Part shown: one piece after another, positions 40,130 to 53,752 of the stretch
Position numbering within the stretch: the stretch's first letter is position 1
How the letters are laid out: each line of letters starts with the position of its first letter
Program-made: the position numbers and the translations under genes
The notes under the pieces: model-generated
The model's database searches: none
What the model saw: only the letters and a program-made list of their open reading frames with translations
What the model was told of the DNA's origin: nothing
Assembly (NCBI RefSeq): GCF_000576595.1
Contig: NZ_AWSA01000006.1
Span: forward strand, 1-64,000
Source: Intrasporangium oryzae NRRL B-24470
GTDB lineage: Bacteria; Actinomycetota; Actinomycetes; Actinomycetales; Dermatophilaceae
DNA length: 64,000 nt
Direction of reading: 5' to 3'

Positions 40130-40774
40130 TCAAGACGTGGGGAAACCGTTGATCACGGCCTCCGCGACCTCCTTCATCCCGAGACGGCGGTCCATCGCGG
40201 TCTTCTGGATCCAGCGGAACGCGTCGGCCTCGCTGAGCTTGAGCTGGGTCATCAGGACACCCTTGGCACGGTCGACGAGCTTGCGGGTCTCGAGCCGCTC
40301 GCCGAGGTCGGCGATCTCGGACTCGAGGGCCTTGAGCTCGGTCCAGCGCGAGCGGGCGATGTCGATGGCCGGGCGCAGGTCGTCGGCCGTGAACGGCTTG
40401 ACGATGTAGGCCATGACGCCGGCGTCGCGGGCCCGCTCGACGAGCTCGGTCTGCGAGAAGGCCGTGAGCATGATGACGGGGCAGAGCTTGGCCTCGTGGA
40501 GCTGCTCGGCGGCGGACAGCCCGTCGAGGACCGGCATCTTGACGTCCATGATGACGAGGTCGGGCAGGAGCTCCCTGGCCAGCTCGACCGCCTGCTCACC
40601 GTTGCTGGCCTGGCCGATGACGTCGTAGCCCTGCTCGCCGAGCATCTCGACGAGGTCGAGACGGATCAGGGTCTCGTCCTCGGCGACGAGGATCCGCGTC
40701 GCGCCCGCTGCAGGGGCGCTCACGGGGGCTTCGGGGGCGACAGGCTTGGGCGTGGGGCTCTCGTCGGTGCTCAC
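40130..40774 (-). CDS. pdtaR: ANTAR-domain response regulator (PdtaR-like antiterminator)
   Basis: 214 residues. The receiver domain is at about 26-142, with acidic Glu32-Asp33, phospho-acceptor Asp77 (LVIMDVKMPVLDG) and the KPF lysine. An ANTAR RNA-binding domain is at about 149-207 (LGERLETRKLVDRAKGVLM, LSEADAFRWIQKTAMDRR). The phosphorylated protein binds paired stem-loops in mRNA leaders and prevents termination. In mycobacteria the orthologue Rv1626 pairs with the kinase PdtaS and also lies close to pyk and the trp-lgt-glt genes. No kinase gene is in this window. GTG start 7 nt after TAGGCT (40787-40782), leaderless. Confidence 0.93.
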   Translation of the reverse strand: MSTDESPTPKPVAPEAPVSAPAAGATRILVAEDETLIRLDLVEMLGEQGYDVIGQASNGEQAVELARELLPDLVIMDVKMPVLDGLSAAEQLHEAKLCPVIMLTAFSQTELVERARDAGVMAYIVKPFTADDLRPAIDIARSRWTELKALESEIADLGERLETRKLVDRAKGVLMTQLKLSEADAFRWIQKTAMDRRLGMKEVAEAVINGFPTS

Positions 40775-40871
40775 GGCCCAAAGCCTAGCCGGGACGACAC
40801 GGACGCGACGTCAGGGCACGAGTCGTGGGACGAGGGTGGCACGAACCCATGGCGCCGAGCTCGCGGGGGAA

Positions 40872-40957
40872 TGGTGCCGGGAGCGGGACTCGAACCCGCA
40901 CGACCTCTCGGTCAGAGCATTTTGAGTGCCCCGTGTCTGCCGTTCCACCACCCCGGC
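40872..40957 (-). tRNA. tRNA-Leu (anticodon CAA)
   Basis: 86 nt, class II tRNA. Acceptor GCCGGGG pairs with TCCCGGC with one G-U, followed by discriminator A and an encoded CCA. The anticodon stem GGGCA/TGCTC holds loop CTCAAAA, giving anticodon CAA for the UUG codon. A long variable arm (GACCGAGAGGTC) and the T-arm GCGGG-TTCGAGT-CCCGC complete the cloverleaf. Confidence 0.95.
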
Positions 40958-41058
40958 GGGAGTGCGGCGCCAGCATACCCGCGACCCTGCCCGACCGGCG
41001 CCGACGTCCCCGAGCGGGAGGCCTCGAGCGGGGACCTCGAGCGGGAGGCCCCTGGACG

Positions 41059-41094
41059 CACGTATGCCGCTGAGCGCGCTCAGCGGCATACGTG
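41059..41094. repeat. 36-bp perfect palindrome made of two inverted GTATGCCG motifs
   Basis: The sequence from CACGTATGCCGCTGAGC to GCTCAGCGGCATACGTG is its own reverse complement over 36 bp. It lies 40 bp after the pyk stop and can fold as a terminator in either direction. It contains copies 41062 and 41085 of the over-represented octamer. Confidence 0.85.
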
Positions 41095-41133
41095 TCCGTC
41101 CGGAGGTGGCCGGGGATCGGTGAGCCGGTCGGC

Positions 41134-42591
41134 TCAGCCGGTGACCTCCTCCGGCCGGTAGGCGGGCGCGGCCCGGTTGATCGCGTCGCCGATGCGGTGG
41201 ACGCGCAGCGCGTTGGTCGAGCCGGGGATGCCCGGGGGGGAGCCGGCGACGATCACGACGCGCTCACCCTCGGCAACCCGGCCCTCCGGCAGGAGGTTGA
41301 GGTCGACCTGCATCGCGAACTGGTCGGTGTGCTGCATCCGGGGGACGAGATAGGTCTCGACGCCCCAGACCAGGGCGAGCTGGGAGCGGGTCTTGGCCTC
41401 CGACGTGAACGCGAGCATGGGCAGCCGCGGCCGGAGCCGGGACATCCGCTTCGCCGAGCCACCGGTCTCGGTGAAGGTGATGAGGAACTTGGCGCCGACG
41501 ATGTCACCGATCTCGGAGGCCGCCTTGGTGACGGCGCCGCCGACGGTCTGGGGCGTCGAGCCGAGGCGGGCGATCTTGTCGTGCCCGCGCTCCTCGGTGT
41601 TCTCGATGATGCGCGCCATCGTGCGGACGGCTTCGACCGGCCAGGCGCCCACCGAGGTCTCGCCGGAGAGCATGAGGGCGTCGGCGCCGTCGAGGACGGC
41701 GTTGGCCGCGTCGGACGCCTCGGCGCGCGTCGGCCGGGGGTTCTCGATCATCGACTCGAGCACTTGCGTCGCGACGATGACGGGCTTCGCCTCGCGGCGG
41801 GCCAGCTCGATCGCGGTCTTCTGGACGAGCGGCACCTCCTCGAGGGGCAGCTCGACGCCGAGGTCGCCGCGGGCCACCATGATCCCGTCGAAGGCGCGGA
41901 CGATCTCCTTGAGGTTGTCGACCGCCTGCGGCTTCTCGATCTTGGCGATGACCGGGATCCGGTGGCCGAACTCGTCCATGATCTCGTGGACGTCGACGAT
42001 GTCGTCGGCCGAGCGGACGAACGACAGGGCGATCATGTCGACCCCGAGGCGCATCGCGAAGCGGAGGTCCTCGCGGTCCTTCTCGGACAGGGCGGGGACG
42101 CTGACCGCGACGCCGGGCAGGTTGATGCCCTTGTTGTTGGACACGACGCCGCCGATGACGGTCTCGGTGATGACGTCGGTCTCGGTCACCTCCACGGCCC
42201 GGAGCATGACCTTGCCGTCGTCGATGAGCAGCAGGTCGCCGGGGCGCACGTCGCCGGGCAGGCCGGCATACGTCGTCCCGACTTCCATGTCGTCGCCCGC
42301 CACGTCGCGGGTCGTGATGGTGAAGCGCTGGCCGGGGTCGAGGCTGACGGGGCCGGACGCGAAGCGGCCGGTGCGGATCTTGGGGCCCTGGAGGTCGACG
42401 AGGATGCCGACCGCCCGGCCGGAGCCGTCGCTCGCGGCGCGGACGTCGCGGTAGACCTGCTCGTGGATGGAGTGCTCACCGTGGGAGAGGTTGAGCCTCG
42501 CTACGTCCATGCCCGCGTCGACGAGGGCTCGGAGCTGTTGGGGGGACGATGTCTTGGGTCCGATGGTGCAGACGATCTTGGCGCGACGCAT
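41134..42591 (-). CDS. pyk: Pyruvate kinase
   Basis: 485 residues. Converts phosphoenolpyruvate and ADP to pyruvate and ATP. N-terminal RRAKIVCTIGPKTSS, MDVARLNLSHGEH, catalytic IPVIAKIEKPQAVDN and MVARGDLGVELPLEEV, then the ETSVGAWPVEAVRTM segment and the C-terminal regulatory domain. Normal length. The ATG lies 6 nt after TAAGGT (42603-42598) without a ribosome-binding site, so it is leaderless and not part of the gltBD message, from which it is separated by a hairpin. Confidence 0.97.
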   Translation of the reverse strand: MRRAKIVCTIGPKTSSPQQLRALVDAGMDVARLNLSHGEHSIHEQVYRDVRAASDGSGRAVGILVDLQGPKIRTGRFASGPVSLDPGQRFTITTRDVAGDDMEVGTTYAGLPGDVRPGDLLLIDDGKVMLRAVEVTETDVITETVIGGVVSNNKGINLPGVAVSVPALSEKDREDLRFAMRLGVDMIALSFVRSADDIVDVHEIMDEFGHRIPVIAKIEKPQAVDNLKEIVRAFDGIMVARGDLGVELPLEEVPLVQKTAIELARREAKPVIVATQVLESMIENPRPTRAEASDAANAVLDGADALMLSGETSVGAWPVEAVRTMARIIENTEERGHDKIARLGSTPQTVGGAVTKAASEIGDIVGAKFLITFTETGGSAKRMSRLRPRLPMLAFTSEAKTRSQLALVWGVETYLVPRMQHTDQFAMQVDLNLLPEGRVAEGERVVIVAGSPPGIPGSTNALRVHRIGDAINRAAPAYRPEEVTG

Positions 42592-42627
42592 GGATCAACC
42601 TTATGGGTGCTGTGACGTGCGTCACCA

Positions 42628-42657
42628 CGCGGGTTCGCCCAGTGGGACGAACCCGCG
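42628..42657 (-). terminator. Terminator after gltD
   Basis: CGCGGGTTCG and CGAACCCGCG make a 10-bp stem with a 10-nt loop about 33 bp after the gltD stop. Confidence 0.65.
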
Positions 42658-42689
42658 CACGCCGGACGTCGTGGGTGTGCGGGTCGTGG

Positions 42690-44139
42690 TCAGGCCGTCA
42701 GCGGTCGGTCCGTCGGGGCGATCGGACGAGGCAGCCGGGTGGAGCCGCTGAGCCACGCGTCGACCCCGGCCGCGGCGGCCCGGCCCTCGGCGATGGCCCA
42801 GACGATGAGCGACTGGCCGCGCCCCGCATCGCCGGCGACGAAGACGCCCGGAACCGACGACATGAAGCTCTTGTCGCGGCGGACGTTGGAGCGCTCGTCG
42901 AGCTCGACGCCGAGCTGCTCGACGACGCCCGGCCCCTGGGGGCCGAGGAAGCCCATGGCGAAGAGGACGAGCTGCGCGGGGATGACCCGCTCGGTCCCCT
43001 CCTTGGGCGTGGGCCGCCCGTCGACGAACTCGACCTCGGTGAGACGAAGCCCCGCCACGTTGCCCTCGTCGTCGCCGACGAACTCCGTCGTACTGACGGA
43101 GTAGATCCGCTCGCCGCCCTCCTCGTGCGCGCTGGCGATGCGGTAGAGCATCGGGTAGGTCGGCCACGGCTGGCTCGCGGGCCGCTCCTCCCCCGGCTGG
43201 GGCATGATCTCGAGGCTCGTCACCGACCGGGCCCCCTGGCGGTGCGCGGTGCCGATGCAGTCGGCGCCTGTGTCGCCGCCGCCGATGACGACGACGTCCT
43301 TGCCGGTCGCCAGGATCTGGTCCTCCACGGTCTCACCGAGCGCCGCGCGGTTGCCCTGCGGGAGGTACTCCATCGCCTGGTGGATCCCCCCGAGCTCGCG
43401 TCCGGGCACGGAGAGGTCGCGGGGCACCGTGGCGCCGAGGGCGAGGACGACCGCGTCGTACCGGTCGCGCAGCTGGCGCCCGGTGAGGTCGACACCGACG
43501 TTGACGCCGTTGCGGAACCGGGTCCCCTCGGCCCTCATCTGCTCGAGGCGCCGGTCGAGGACGGACTTCTCCATCTTGAACTCGGGGATCCCGTAGCGCA
43601 GCAGGCCCCCGGCCCGGTCGGCACGCTCGAAGACCGCGACGGTGTGGCCGGCGCGCGTCAGCTGCTGGGCGGCCGCGAGCCCGGCCGGGCCCGAGCCGAC
43701 GACGGCGACGGTCTTGCCCGAGAGTCGCTCCGGCGGCAGGGGCCGGACGAGACCCTCGTCGAAGGCGCGCTCGATCGTCGTGACCTCGACCTGCTTGATC
43801 GTCACCGCGGGCTGGTTGATGCCGAGGACGCACGCGGTCTCGCACGGCGCCGGGCAGAGCCGACCGGTGAACTCCGGGAAGTTGTTCGTCGCGTGGAGCC
43901 GCTCGATGGCATCGCTCCAGTCGCCCCGCCAGGCGAGGGTGTTCCACTCGGGGATGAGGTTGCCGAGGGGGCAGCCTGAGTGGCAGAACGGGATGCCGCA
44001 GTCCATGCAGCGGCCCGCCTGGCGCTGGAGCTGGCCGAGCTCCTGCTCCTCGTAGACCTCCTTCCAGTCCCGGATGCGGACCGGCACGGGCCTACGGGTC
44101 GGCAGCTCGCGCTCACGCGTCGTGAGAAAGCCTTGCGGG

Positions 44140-44147
<8 letters not shown>
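42690..44147 (-). CDS. gltD: Glutamate synthase (NADPH) small subunit
   Basis: 485 residues. Supplies electrons from NADPH to the large subunit. The N-terminal part has Cys-rich iron-sulfur motifs ([20 protein letters not shown] and [15 protein letters not shown]), followed by FAD-binding [17 protein letters not shown] and NADPH-binding [15 protein letters not shown], and a C-terminal [17 protein letters not shown]. The GTG start overlaps the gltB stop by 8 nt, with GGAGG 7 nt upstream. Translational coupling assures equal subunit amounts. Confidence 0.96.
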
Positions 44148-48693
<4,546 letters not shown>

Positions 48694-48850
48694 CTTCACC
48701 GTCCTTCTTGCTTGGACCCCTGACATGACGAAGGGCGTGTGGACGGCATTGGCCACAGGCGTTGGGACGACGATATCGGGTGGGGACAGCGTCCTACCTG
48801 CTGATACGGCGGATTTCGCATGGTGAGACACCGTGCCTGTGGCGGACGCA

Positions 48851-48885
48851 GCACAGCCCCCGGAAGTGGCTTCCGGGGGCTGTGC
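48851..48885. terminator. Terminator between lgt and gltB
   Basis: A 16-bp perfect stem (GCACAGCCCCCGGAAG with its complement, TGG loop) lies 10 bp after the lgt stop. It separates the trp-lgt message from gltBD. Between it and the gltB start (48694-48850) I see no convincing promoter box. Confidence 0.85.
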
Positions 48886-48895
48886 GAAAGGTTCA

Positions 48896-49912
48896 TCAGC
48901 GGTCCGACCGCCTGCGCGAGGATCCGGTGTCAGCCGGTGCGTCGGCGGGCAGATCTTCGGCGGGGCCCTCGGGTCCGAGCTCCGCTGCCTCGGTCGGGGC
49001 GGACGCGGCCGCGCCGTCGTCACCGACCGGGGGCGGCGGCGGATCCATCCGCCCGAAGCGGAACCACAGCCACACGCCGAGGAGGAAGACGAGGAGGGAG
49101 ACCCAGGTGTTGACCCGCTGCCCGAGGATGTGGTTGGCCGAGTCGGTGCGCATGTTCTCGATGACGATGCGACCGATCGGGTAGCCCATCACGTAGGCGG
49201 CGAAGGTCTGGCCCGACCGGAGCTCGAAGCGCCGCCCCAGCCAGAGGAGGAAGGCCGCGAGGACGAGGCACCAGAGCGCCTCGTAGAGGAACGTCGGGTG
49301 GAAGTAGCCCTTGACGACGGGATTCCCGGCCGCATCGACCACGGCACGGCCCGCGCTCGTGTCCCACTCGTAGATCTTGAGCCGCCACGGCAGGTCGGTC
49401 GGCGCCCCGTAGATCTCGTTGTTGAACCAGTTGCCGAAGCGACCCATCGCCTGCGCGATGGCGAGGCCCGGAGCCGCGGCGTCCACGAAGTCGCGGAAGG
49501 AGACGCCGTTCTTGCGGCAGCCGATGAGGGCGCCGACGGCCCCGAGCGCCACCGCACCCCAGATGCCGAGCCCGCCCTCGTAGATCTTGAAGGCGTTCCA
49601 CGGGTTGCCGCCCTCGCCGAAGTACGGCTGGGGCGTCGTGATCAGGTGGTAGAGACGCCCACCGATGATGCCGAAGGGGACCGCCCAGGCGGAGATGTCG
49701 ATGGCGACGCCGTGGCGGTAGCCGCGCGCCGAGAGGCGCCGCTGGGTGAGCCACACGGCGACGATGATCCCCGCGAGGATGCACATCGCGTAGCCGCGGA
49801 TGGGGATCGGGCCGAGGTGCCACACGCCGACCGTCGGCGAGGGGATCTCGGCCGGGAGCCCGCTCTGCAGCTGGGTCGTCACGAGCGACGGTATGCCGCT
49901 CAGCCGGCTCAT
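48896..49912 (-). CDS. lgt: Prolipoprotein diacylglyceryl transferase
   Basis: 338 residues with seven predicted helices. It transfers diacylglycerol from phosphatidylglycerol to the lipobox Cys of prolipoproteins. Hallmarks: [32 protein letters not shown] and the signature [16 protein letters not shown] with the essential Arg/Asn. A 60-residue Pro/Ala/acidic tail after the last helix is typical of actinobacterial Lgt. Its ATG overlaps the trpA stop (ATGA), so it is translated from the trp message. Confidence 0.96.
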   Translation of the reverse strand: MSRLSGIPSLVTTQLQSGLPAEIPSPTVGVWHLGPIPIRGYAMCILAGIIVAVWLTQRRLSARGYRHGVAIDISAWAVPFGIIGGRLYHLITTPQPYFGEGGNPWNAFKIYEGGLGIWGAVALGAVGALIGCRKNGVSFRDFVDAAAPGLAIAQAMGRFGNWFNNEIYGAPTDLPWRLKIYEWDTSAGRAVVDAAGNPVVKGYFHPTFLYEALWCLVLAAFLLWLGRRFELRSGQTFAAYVMGYPIGRIVIENMRTDSANHILGQRVNTWVSLLVFLLGVWLWFRFGRMDPPPPPVGDDGAAASAPTEAAELGPEGPAEDLPADAPADTGSSRRRSDR

Positions 49913-50709
49913 GCGCGTGCCCGACGGACGCCGTCGGCGAGCTCGGCGGCAAGCTCGCCGAGCGCCTTGAGCCCGGCCTCGGGAGTGGGTGCCTCGGTGA
50001 GGCAGCGCACGAGGGCCGACCCGACGATGACGCCATCGGCGAACCGCCCGACCTCGGCGGCCTGGTCGCCGGTGGAGACGCCGAGACCCACGCAGACGGG
50101 CAGGTCGGTCACCGCACGCGTGCGGGAGACGAGCTCGTCGGCCGCCTCACCGACGCTCGCGCGGGCGCCGGTGACCCCCATGACGGCGGTGGCGTAGACG
50201 AACCCGCGGCACTGCGCCGTCACTAGGGCGAGCCGCTCGGGGGTCGAGCTCGGCGCGACGAGGAAGACCTTGTCGAGATCGTGCACGTCGGCGGCAGCGA
50301 TCCACTCGGCGGCCTCGTCGGGGATGAGGTCGGGCGTGATGAGGCCCGCACCACCCGCATCGGCGAGGTCGGCGGCGAACCGCTCGACGCCGTAGTGGAG
50401 CACGGGGTTCCAGTACGTCATGACGAGGGCACCGGCTCCATTGCCCGACACCGCACGGGCTGCGGTGAAGATGTCGGAGAGGCGGACCCCGCCGGCGAGC
50501 GCGCGGACCGCGGCGTCCTGGATGACGGGGCCGTCCATGACCGGGTCGCTGTAGGGGACGCCGATCTCGACGATGTCGACGCCGTTGTCGACGAGGACCT
50601 CCATCGCCTCGACGGAGCCCGCAACCGTCGGGAAGCCGACGGGGAGGTAACCGATGAGCGCGGGCCGGCCGTCGGCCCGGCAGCGCTCGATGATCGGACC
50701 GACGCTCAC
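49909..50709 (-). CDS. trpA: Tryptophan synthase alpha chain
   Basis: 266 residues, TIM barrel. Cleaves indole-3-glycerol phosphate to indole, which is channelled to TrpB. Catalytic residues lie in [18 protein letters not shown] (Glu and Asp), and phosphate binding in [15 protein letters not shown] and [19 protein letters not shown] start with GGGGGAG upstream; it overlaps the trpB stop (GTGA). Confidence 0.97.
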   Translation of the reverse strand: MSVGPIIERCRADGRPALIGYLPVGFPTVAGSVEAMEVLVDNGVDIVEIGVPYSDPVMDGPVIQDAAVRALAGGVRLSDIFTAARAVSGNGAGALVMTYWNPVLHYGVERFAADLADAGGAGLITPDLIPDEAAEWIAAADVHDLDKVFLVAPSSTPERLALVTAQCRGFVYATAVMGVTGARASVGEAADELVSRTRAVTDLPVCVGLGVSTGDQAAEVGRFADGVIVGSALVRCLTEAPTPEAGLKALGELAAELADGVRRARA

Positions 50710-52016
50710 TGGTGCTCCCCCATACCCTTGGCCCCGCTCGTGATGTCGGTCGAGCTGTCGTGGAGGCCGCTCGGACGCGGGCCGGGGCGGTCGTCGCCCT
50801 GTGCCGGAGCCCCTGTGCTGTCGATGAGGCCGAACCACTCGGCCGCCGTGTGGACGTCCTTGTCGCCGCGTCCGGAGAGGTTGACGAGCAGGACCGCCTC
50901 GGGCCCGAGCTCGCGTCCGACCTGCATGGCCCCGGCGAGCGCGTGCGCGCTCTCGATGGCGGGCAGGATGCCCTCGGTCCGGCAGAGCAGGCGGAAGGCC
51001 TCCATCGCCTCGACGTCGGTCACGGGCCGGTACTCGGCCCGGCCGCTCTCGAGGAGGTAGGCGTGCTCCGGCCCCACGCTCGGGTAGTCGAGCCCGGCCG
51101 ACACGCTGTGCGAGTCGATCGTCTGGCCGTCGTCGTCCTGCATGAGGTAGGTGAAGGCGCCGTGGAGGACACCGGGGACTCCGGTGGAGAACCGCGAGGC
51201 GTGCTCGCCCGAGGCGATCCCGGAGCCGCCGCCCTCCAGCCCGATGAGGCGGACCGACGTGTCGTCGAGGAAGCGGTGGAAGATGCCCATCGCGTTGGAC
51301 CCGCCCCCGACGCAGGCGAGGACGGCGTCGGGCAGGCGCCCGACGAGGTCGAGCATCTGGGCGCGCGCCTCGACCCCGATGACCCGGTGGAAGTCACGCA
51401 CCATCTCGGGGAAGGGGTGCGGGCCGGTCACCGTGCCGAGGACGTAGTGGGTCGTCGCGACGTTGGCGACCCAGTCCCGGAAGGCCTCGTTGACGGCGTC
51501 CTTGAGCGTCTGGCTGCCGTGCTCGACGGCGACGACCTCTGCGCCGAGCAGGCGCATCCGGGCGACGTTGAGCGCCTGGCGTTCGGTGTCCTTCTTGCCC
51601 ATGTAGACGACGCACTCGAGGCCGAGCAGGGCTGCCGCCGTGGCCGTGGCGACGCCGTGCTGACCCGCCCCGGTCTCGGCGATGACGCGGGTCTTGCCCA
51701 TGCGCTTGGTCAGCAGGGCCTGGCCGAGGACGTTGTTGATCTTGTGGGAGCCGGTGTGGTTGAGGTCCTCGCGCTTGAGGATGACCCGGGCCCCGCCGCA
51801 GTGTTCGGCAAAGCGGGGCACCTCGGTGAGGATGCTCGGGCGCCCGGTGTAGGTCCGGTGGAGCCGCTCGAGCTCGCCGACGAAGGCGGGGTCGATCATG
51901 GCCTTCTGCCTGACCTCGTCGAGCTGCTCGAGGGCGGGGATCAGGGCCTCGGGGACGTAGCGTCCGCCGAAGGCGCCGAAGCGCCCGGGTGACTGCGTGC
52001 TGGCCGGGACGGTCAT
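50706..52016 (-). CDS. trpB: Tryptophan synthase beta chain
   Basis: 436 residues, PLP enzyme that condenses indole with serine. The PLP lysine lies in [20 protein letters not shown], with [15 protein letters not shown] and the phosphate-binding [14 protein letters not shown]. About 35 residues of polar C-terminal extension ([15 protein letters not shown] onward) exceed the usual TrpB end. The ATG at 52016 has CAGGAG at better spacing than the GTG two codons earlier. It follows trpC without a gap. Confidence 0.97.
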   Translation of the reverse strand: MTVPASTQSPGRFGAFGGRYVPEALIPALEQLDEVRQKAMIDPAFVGELERLHRTYTGRPSILTEVPRFAEHCGGARVILKREDLNHTGSHKINNVLGQALLTKRMGKTRVIAETGAGQHGVATATAAALLGLECVVYMGKKDTERQALNVARMRLLGAEVVAVEHGSQTLKDAVNEAFRDWVANVATTHYVLGTVTGPHPFPEMVRDFHRVIGVEARAQMLDLVGRLPDAVLACVGGGSNAMGIFHRFLDDTSVRLIGLEGGGSGIASGEHASRFSTGVPGVLHGAFTYLMQDDDGQTIDSHSVSAGLDYPSVGPEHAYLLESGRAEYRPVTDVEAMEAFRLLCRTEGILPAIESAHALAGAMQVGRELGPEAVLLVNLSGRGDKDVHTAAEWFGLIDSTGAPAQGDDRPGPRPSGLHDSSTDITSGAKGMGEHQ

Positions 52017-52018
52017 GC

Positions 52019-52834
52019 TCACTCCTGCCCGGTGGTTGATCGGATGTCGGCGGCGGCCGCGATGAACGACCGGACCGCCTCGGTGGGGGCGCCGCCGGTC
52101 ACGAGGGCCTCGCCGACGAGGACGGCGCCGGCACCCGCCCGGACGTAGTCGACGACGTCGGCGGGACCCGTGACACCGGACTCCGCGACGGCGACGACGC
52201 CGGCCGGGACCCTCGGAAGGAGGTCGGTGACGGTGCGCGGATCGACCTCGAGGGTCTTGAGGTTGCGGGCGTTGATGCCCACGAGCGCCGGGTCGAGCGC
52301 GAGCGCCCGGTCGAGCTCGTCTGCGTCGTGGACCTCGATGAGGGCGGTCATCCCCAGGTCGCGGGCCTGGTCGTTAAGGTCGCGCATCAGCGCGTCGTCG
52401 AGACCGGCGACGATGAGCAGCACGAGGTCGGCCCCGTGGGCCCGCGCCTCGGTGACCTGGTAGGCGTCGACCATGAAGTCCTTGCGCAGGACCGGGATGT
52501 CGACCGCTGCACGCACCGCATCGAGGTCGGCGAGGCTCCCGCCGAAACGCCGCTCCTCGGTGAGGACGCTGACGGCGCTCGCCCCACCCGCGGCATACGC
52601 CCGCGCAAGACCCGCCGGGTCGGGGATGTCCGCGAGCGCGCCCTTGCTCGGGCTCGACCGCTTGACCTCCGCGATGACCGCGACGCCCGTGGCGGCGCGG
52701 AACGCGGGCATGGGGTCGAGGGCGGGCGCGATGGACACGGCCCGGGCCTCGAGCTCACGCACCGGCGTCACGGCGCGCCGACGCGCGAGATCCTCGCGTA
52801 CGCCGCTGATGATCCCGTCGAGAACGGTCGTCAC
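52019..52834 (-). CDS. trpC: Indole-3-glycerol phosphate synthase
   Basis: 271 residues, TIM barrel, monofunctional (no TrpF fusion). Converts CdRP to indole-3-glycerol phosphate. [52 protein letters not shown] and [12 protein letters not shown] carry the known substrate and catalytic residues (Glu, Lys, Lys, Asn, Glu, Ser). The GTG start lies 5 bp after the HGxxPAAW gene. Confidence 0.97.
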   Translation of the reverse strand: MTTVLDGIISGVREDLARRRAVTPVRELEARAVSIAPALDPMPAFRAATGVAVIAEVKRSSPSKGALADIPDPAGLARAYAAGGASAVSVLTEERRFGGSLADLDAVRAAVDIPVLRKDFMVDAYQVTEARAHGADLVLLIVAGLDDALMRDLNDQARDLGMTALIEVHDADELDRALALDPALVGINARNLKTLEVDPRTVTDLLPRVPAGVVAVAESGVTGPADVVDYVRAGAGAVLVGEALVTGGAPTEAVRSFIAAAADIRSTTGQE

Positions 52835-52839
52835 CGGGC

Positions 52840-53109
52840 TCAGCTCTTGCCGAAGGTCTGGGTGCCCATCTCGTCGGGGGCGTCGACGACCGGGCCGGTC
52901 TGGGTGTGGCCGGGCTTGTTGCCGTAGCCGGCCATGGACAGGACCTTGCCGGCGACGGCGCCGAGGACGATGACGACCGCACCGACGATGCCGAGGGCCA
53001 TGCTGGGCAGGAGCACGGCGACGGATGCGATGGCCGAGCCGAGCAGGATGATCCCCACCGCCGTCCACGCTGCGACGCTGTGTCCGTGGTCCTCGTGCTG
53101 CTCTTCCAT
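52840..53109 (-). CDS. HGxxPAAW-type small membrane protein of the trp cluster
   Basis: 89 residues with two hydrophobic helices (about 13-33 and 38-60) and a polar tail. The N-terminus carries HGHSVAAW, a variant of the HGxxPAAW motif that names this actinobacterial family, here with Ser-Val before AAW. Members usually sit between trpE and trpC, but their role is unknown. The ATG at 53109 has GAGAGGA upstream. The conserved position suggests a link to indole or anthranilate handling at the membrane, or mere gene packing. Confidence 0.8.
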   Translation of the reverse strand: MEEQHEDHGHSVAAWTAVGIILLGSAIASVAVLLPSMALGIVGAVVIVLGAVAGKVLSMAGYGNKPGHTQTGPVVDAPDEMGTQTFGKS

Positions 53110-53167
53110 GGGGTCCTCTCTCGTCTGCTCGGCCCCGAGTCCTGGGGAGCCGTCTGCCGTCATTCTG

Positions 53168-53752
53168 TCAGGTCTCGTCGGGAGCGTCGCGCAGGGTCGG
53201 GTCGCTTCCCTCGCTCAGCTCGTCCCATGCTGTGCGGACCTCGCCGCGGGGGCCGCTCTCGGGTCGGGTCCCGCGTTCGTAGCGGCCCGACAGCCCTGCC
53301 CACGAGCGGCTCGACACGGCCGCGGCCACCGCCCCCACGCAGAGCAGGACCGCATCGACGACCGCAAGCCACGCCCAGACGGTCGTGCTCCCGGTTGCGG
53401 CCGGAGCGGTCGTGCGGGCCAGCTCGCGGGCCACTGCGTCGGCGACGGTCTGGACCGGCCGGAGCGCAGGCAGCAGGGTCAGCACCAGCGCCCCGAACGC
53501 CGCGATGACGAGGACGGTGCCCGAGACCGCACGGATGACCCGGCCCCCGGTCATGAGGCCGAGGAGCGCGACGATCGTCACCACGGTGAGGCCGACGACT
53601 CCGGGTGCGGCCGCGCCGCCGCTCACCTGCGTGGCGCCCATGCTGAGCACGTCCTTGGCCTCGCCGACGGCCCACGGGCGGGTCGACAGCCCGAGGAGGA
53701 GCAGGGCCGGGACGAGGACGGCGAGAGCCGCGCGGCGCTTGTCGAGCCTCAT
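53168..53752 (-). CDS. trpM: Trp-region conserved membrane protein (TIGR02234 family)
   Basis: 194 residues with four hydrophobic segments (about 8-26, 48-66, 75-95, 122-145). The RPWA segment after the first helix and VVGLTVVTIVALLGLMTGGRVIR fit the Trp_oprn_chp/TrpM family found next to trpE in actinobacteria. Its function is unknown. The ATG overlaps the trpE stop (ATGA). It is followed, after 58 bp, by the HGxxPAAW gene. Confidence 0.85.
   Translation of the reverse strand: MRLDKRRAALAVLVPALLLLGLSTRPWAVGEAKDVLSMGATQVSGGAAAPGVVGLTVVTIVALLGLMTGGRVIRAVSGTVLVIAAFGALVLTLLPALRPVQTVADAVARELARTTAPAATGSTTVWAWLAVVDAVLLCVGAVAAAVSSRSWAGLSGRYERGTRPESGPRGEVRTAWDELSEGSDPTLRDAPDET

Noticed and set aside
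41059-41094. The palindrome next to the tRNA as a phage attachment site
   Set aside because: It does not overlap the tRNA 3' end, and no integrase or phage gene lies in the window.
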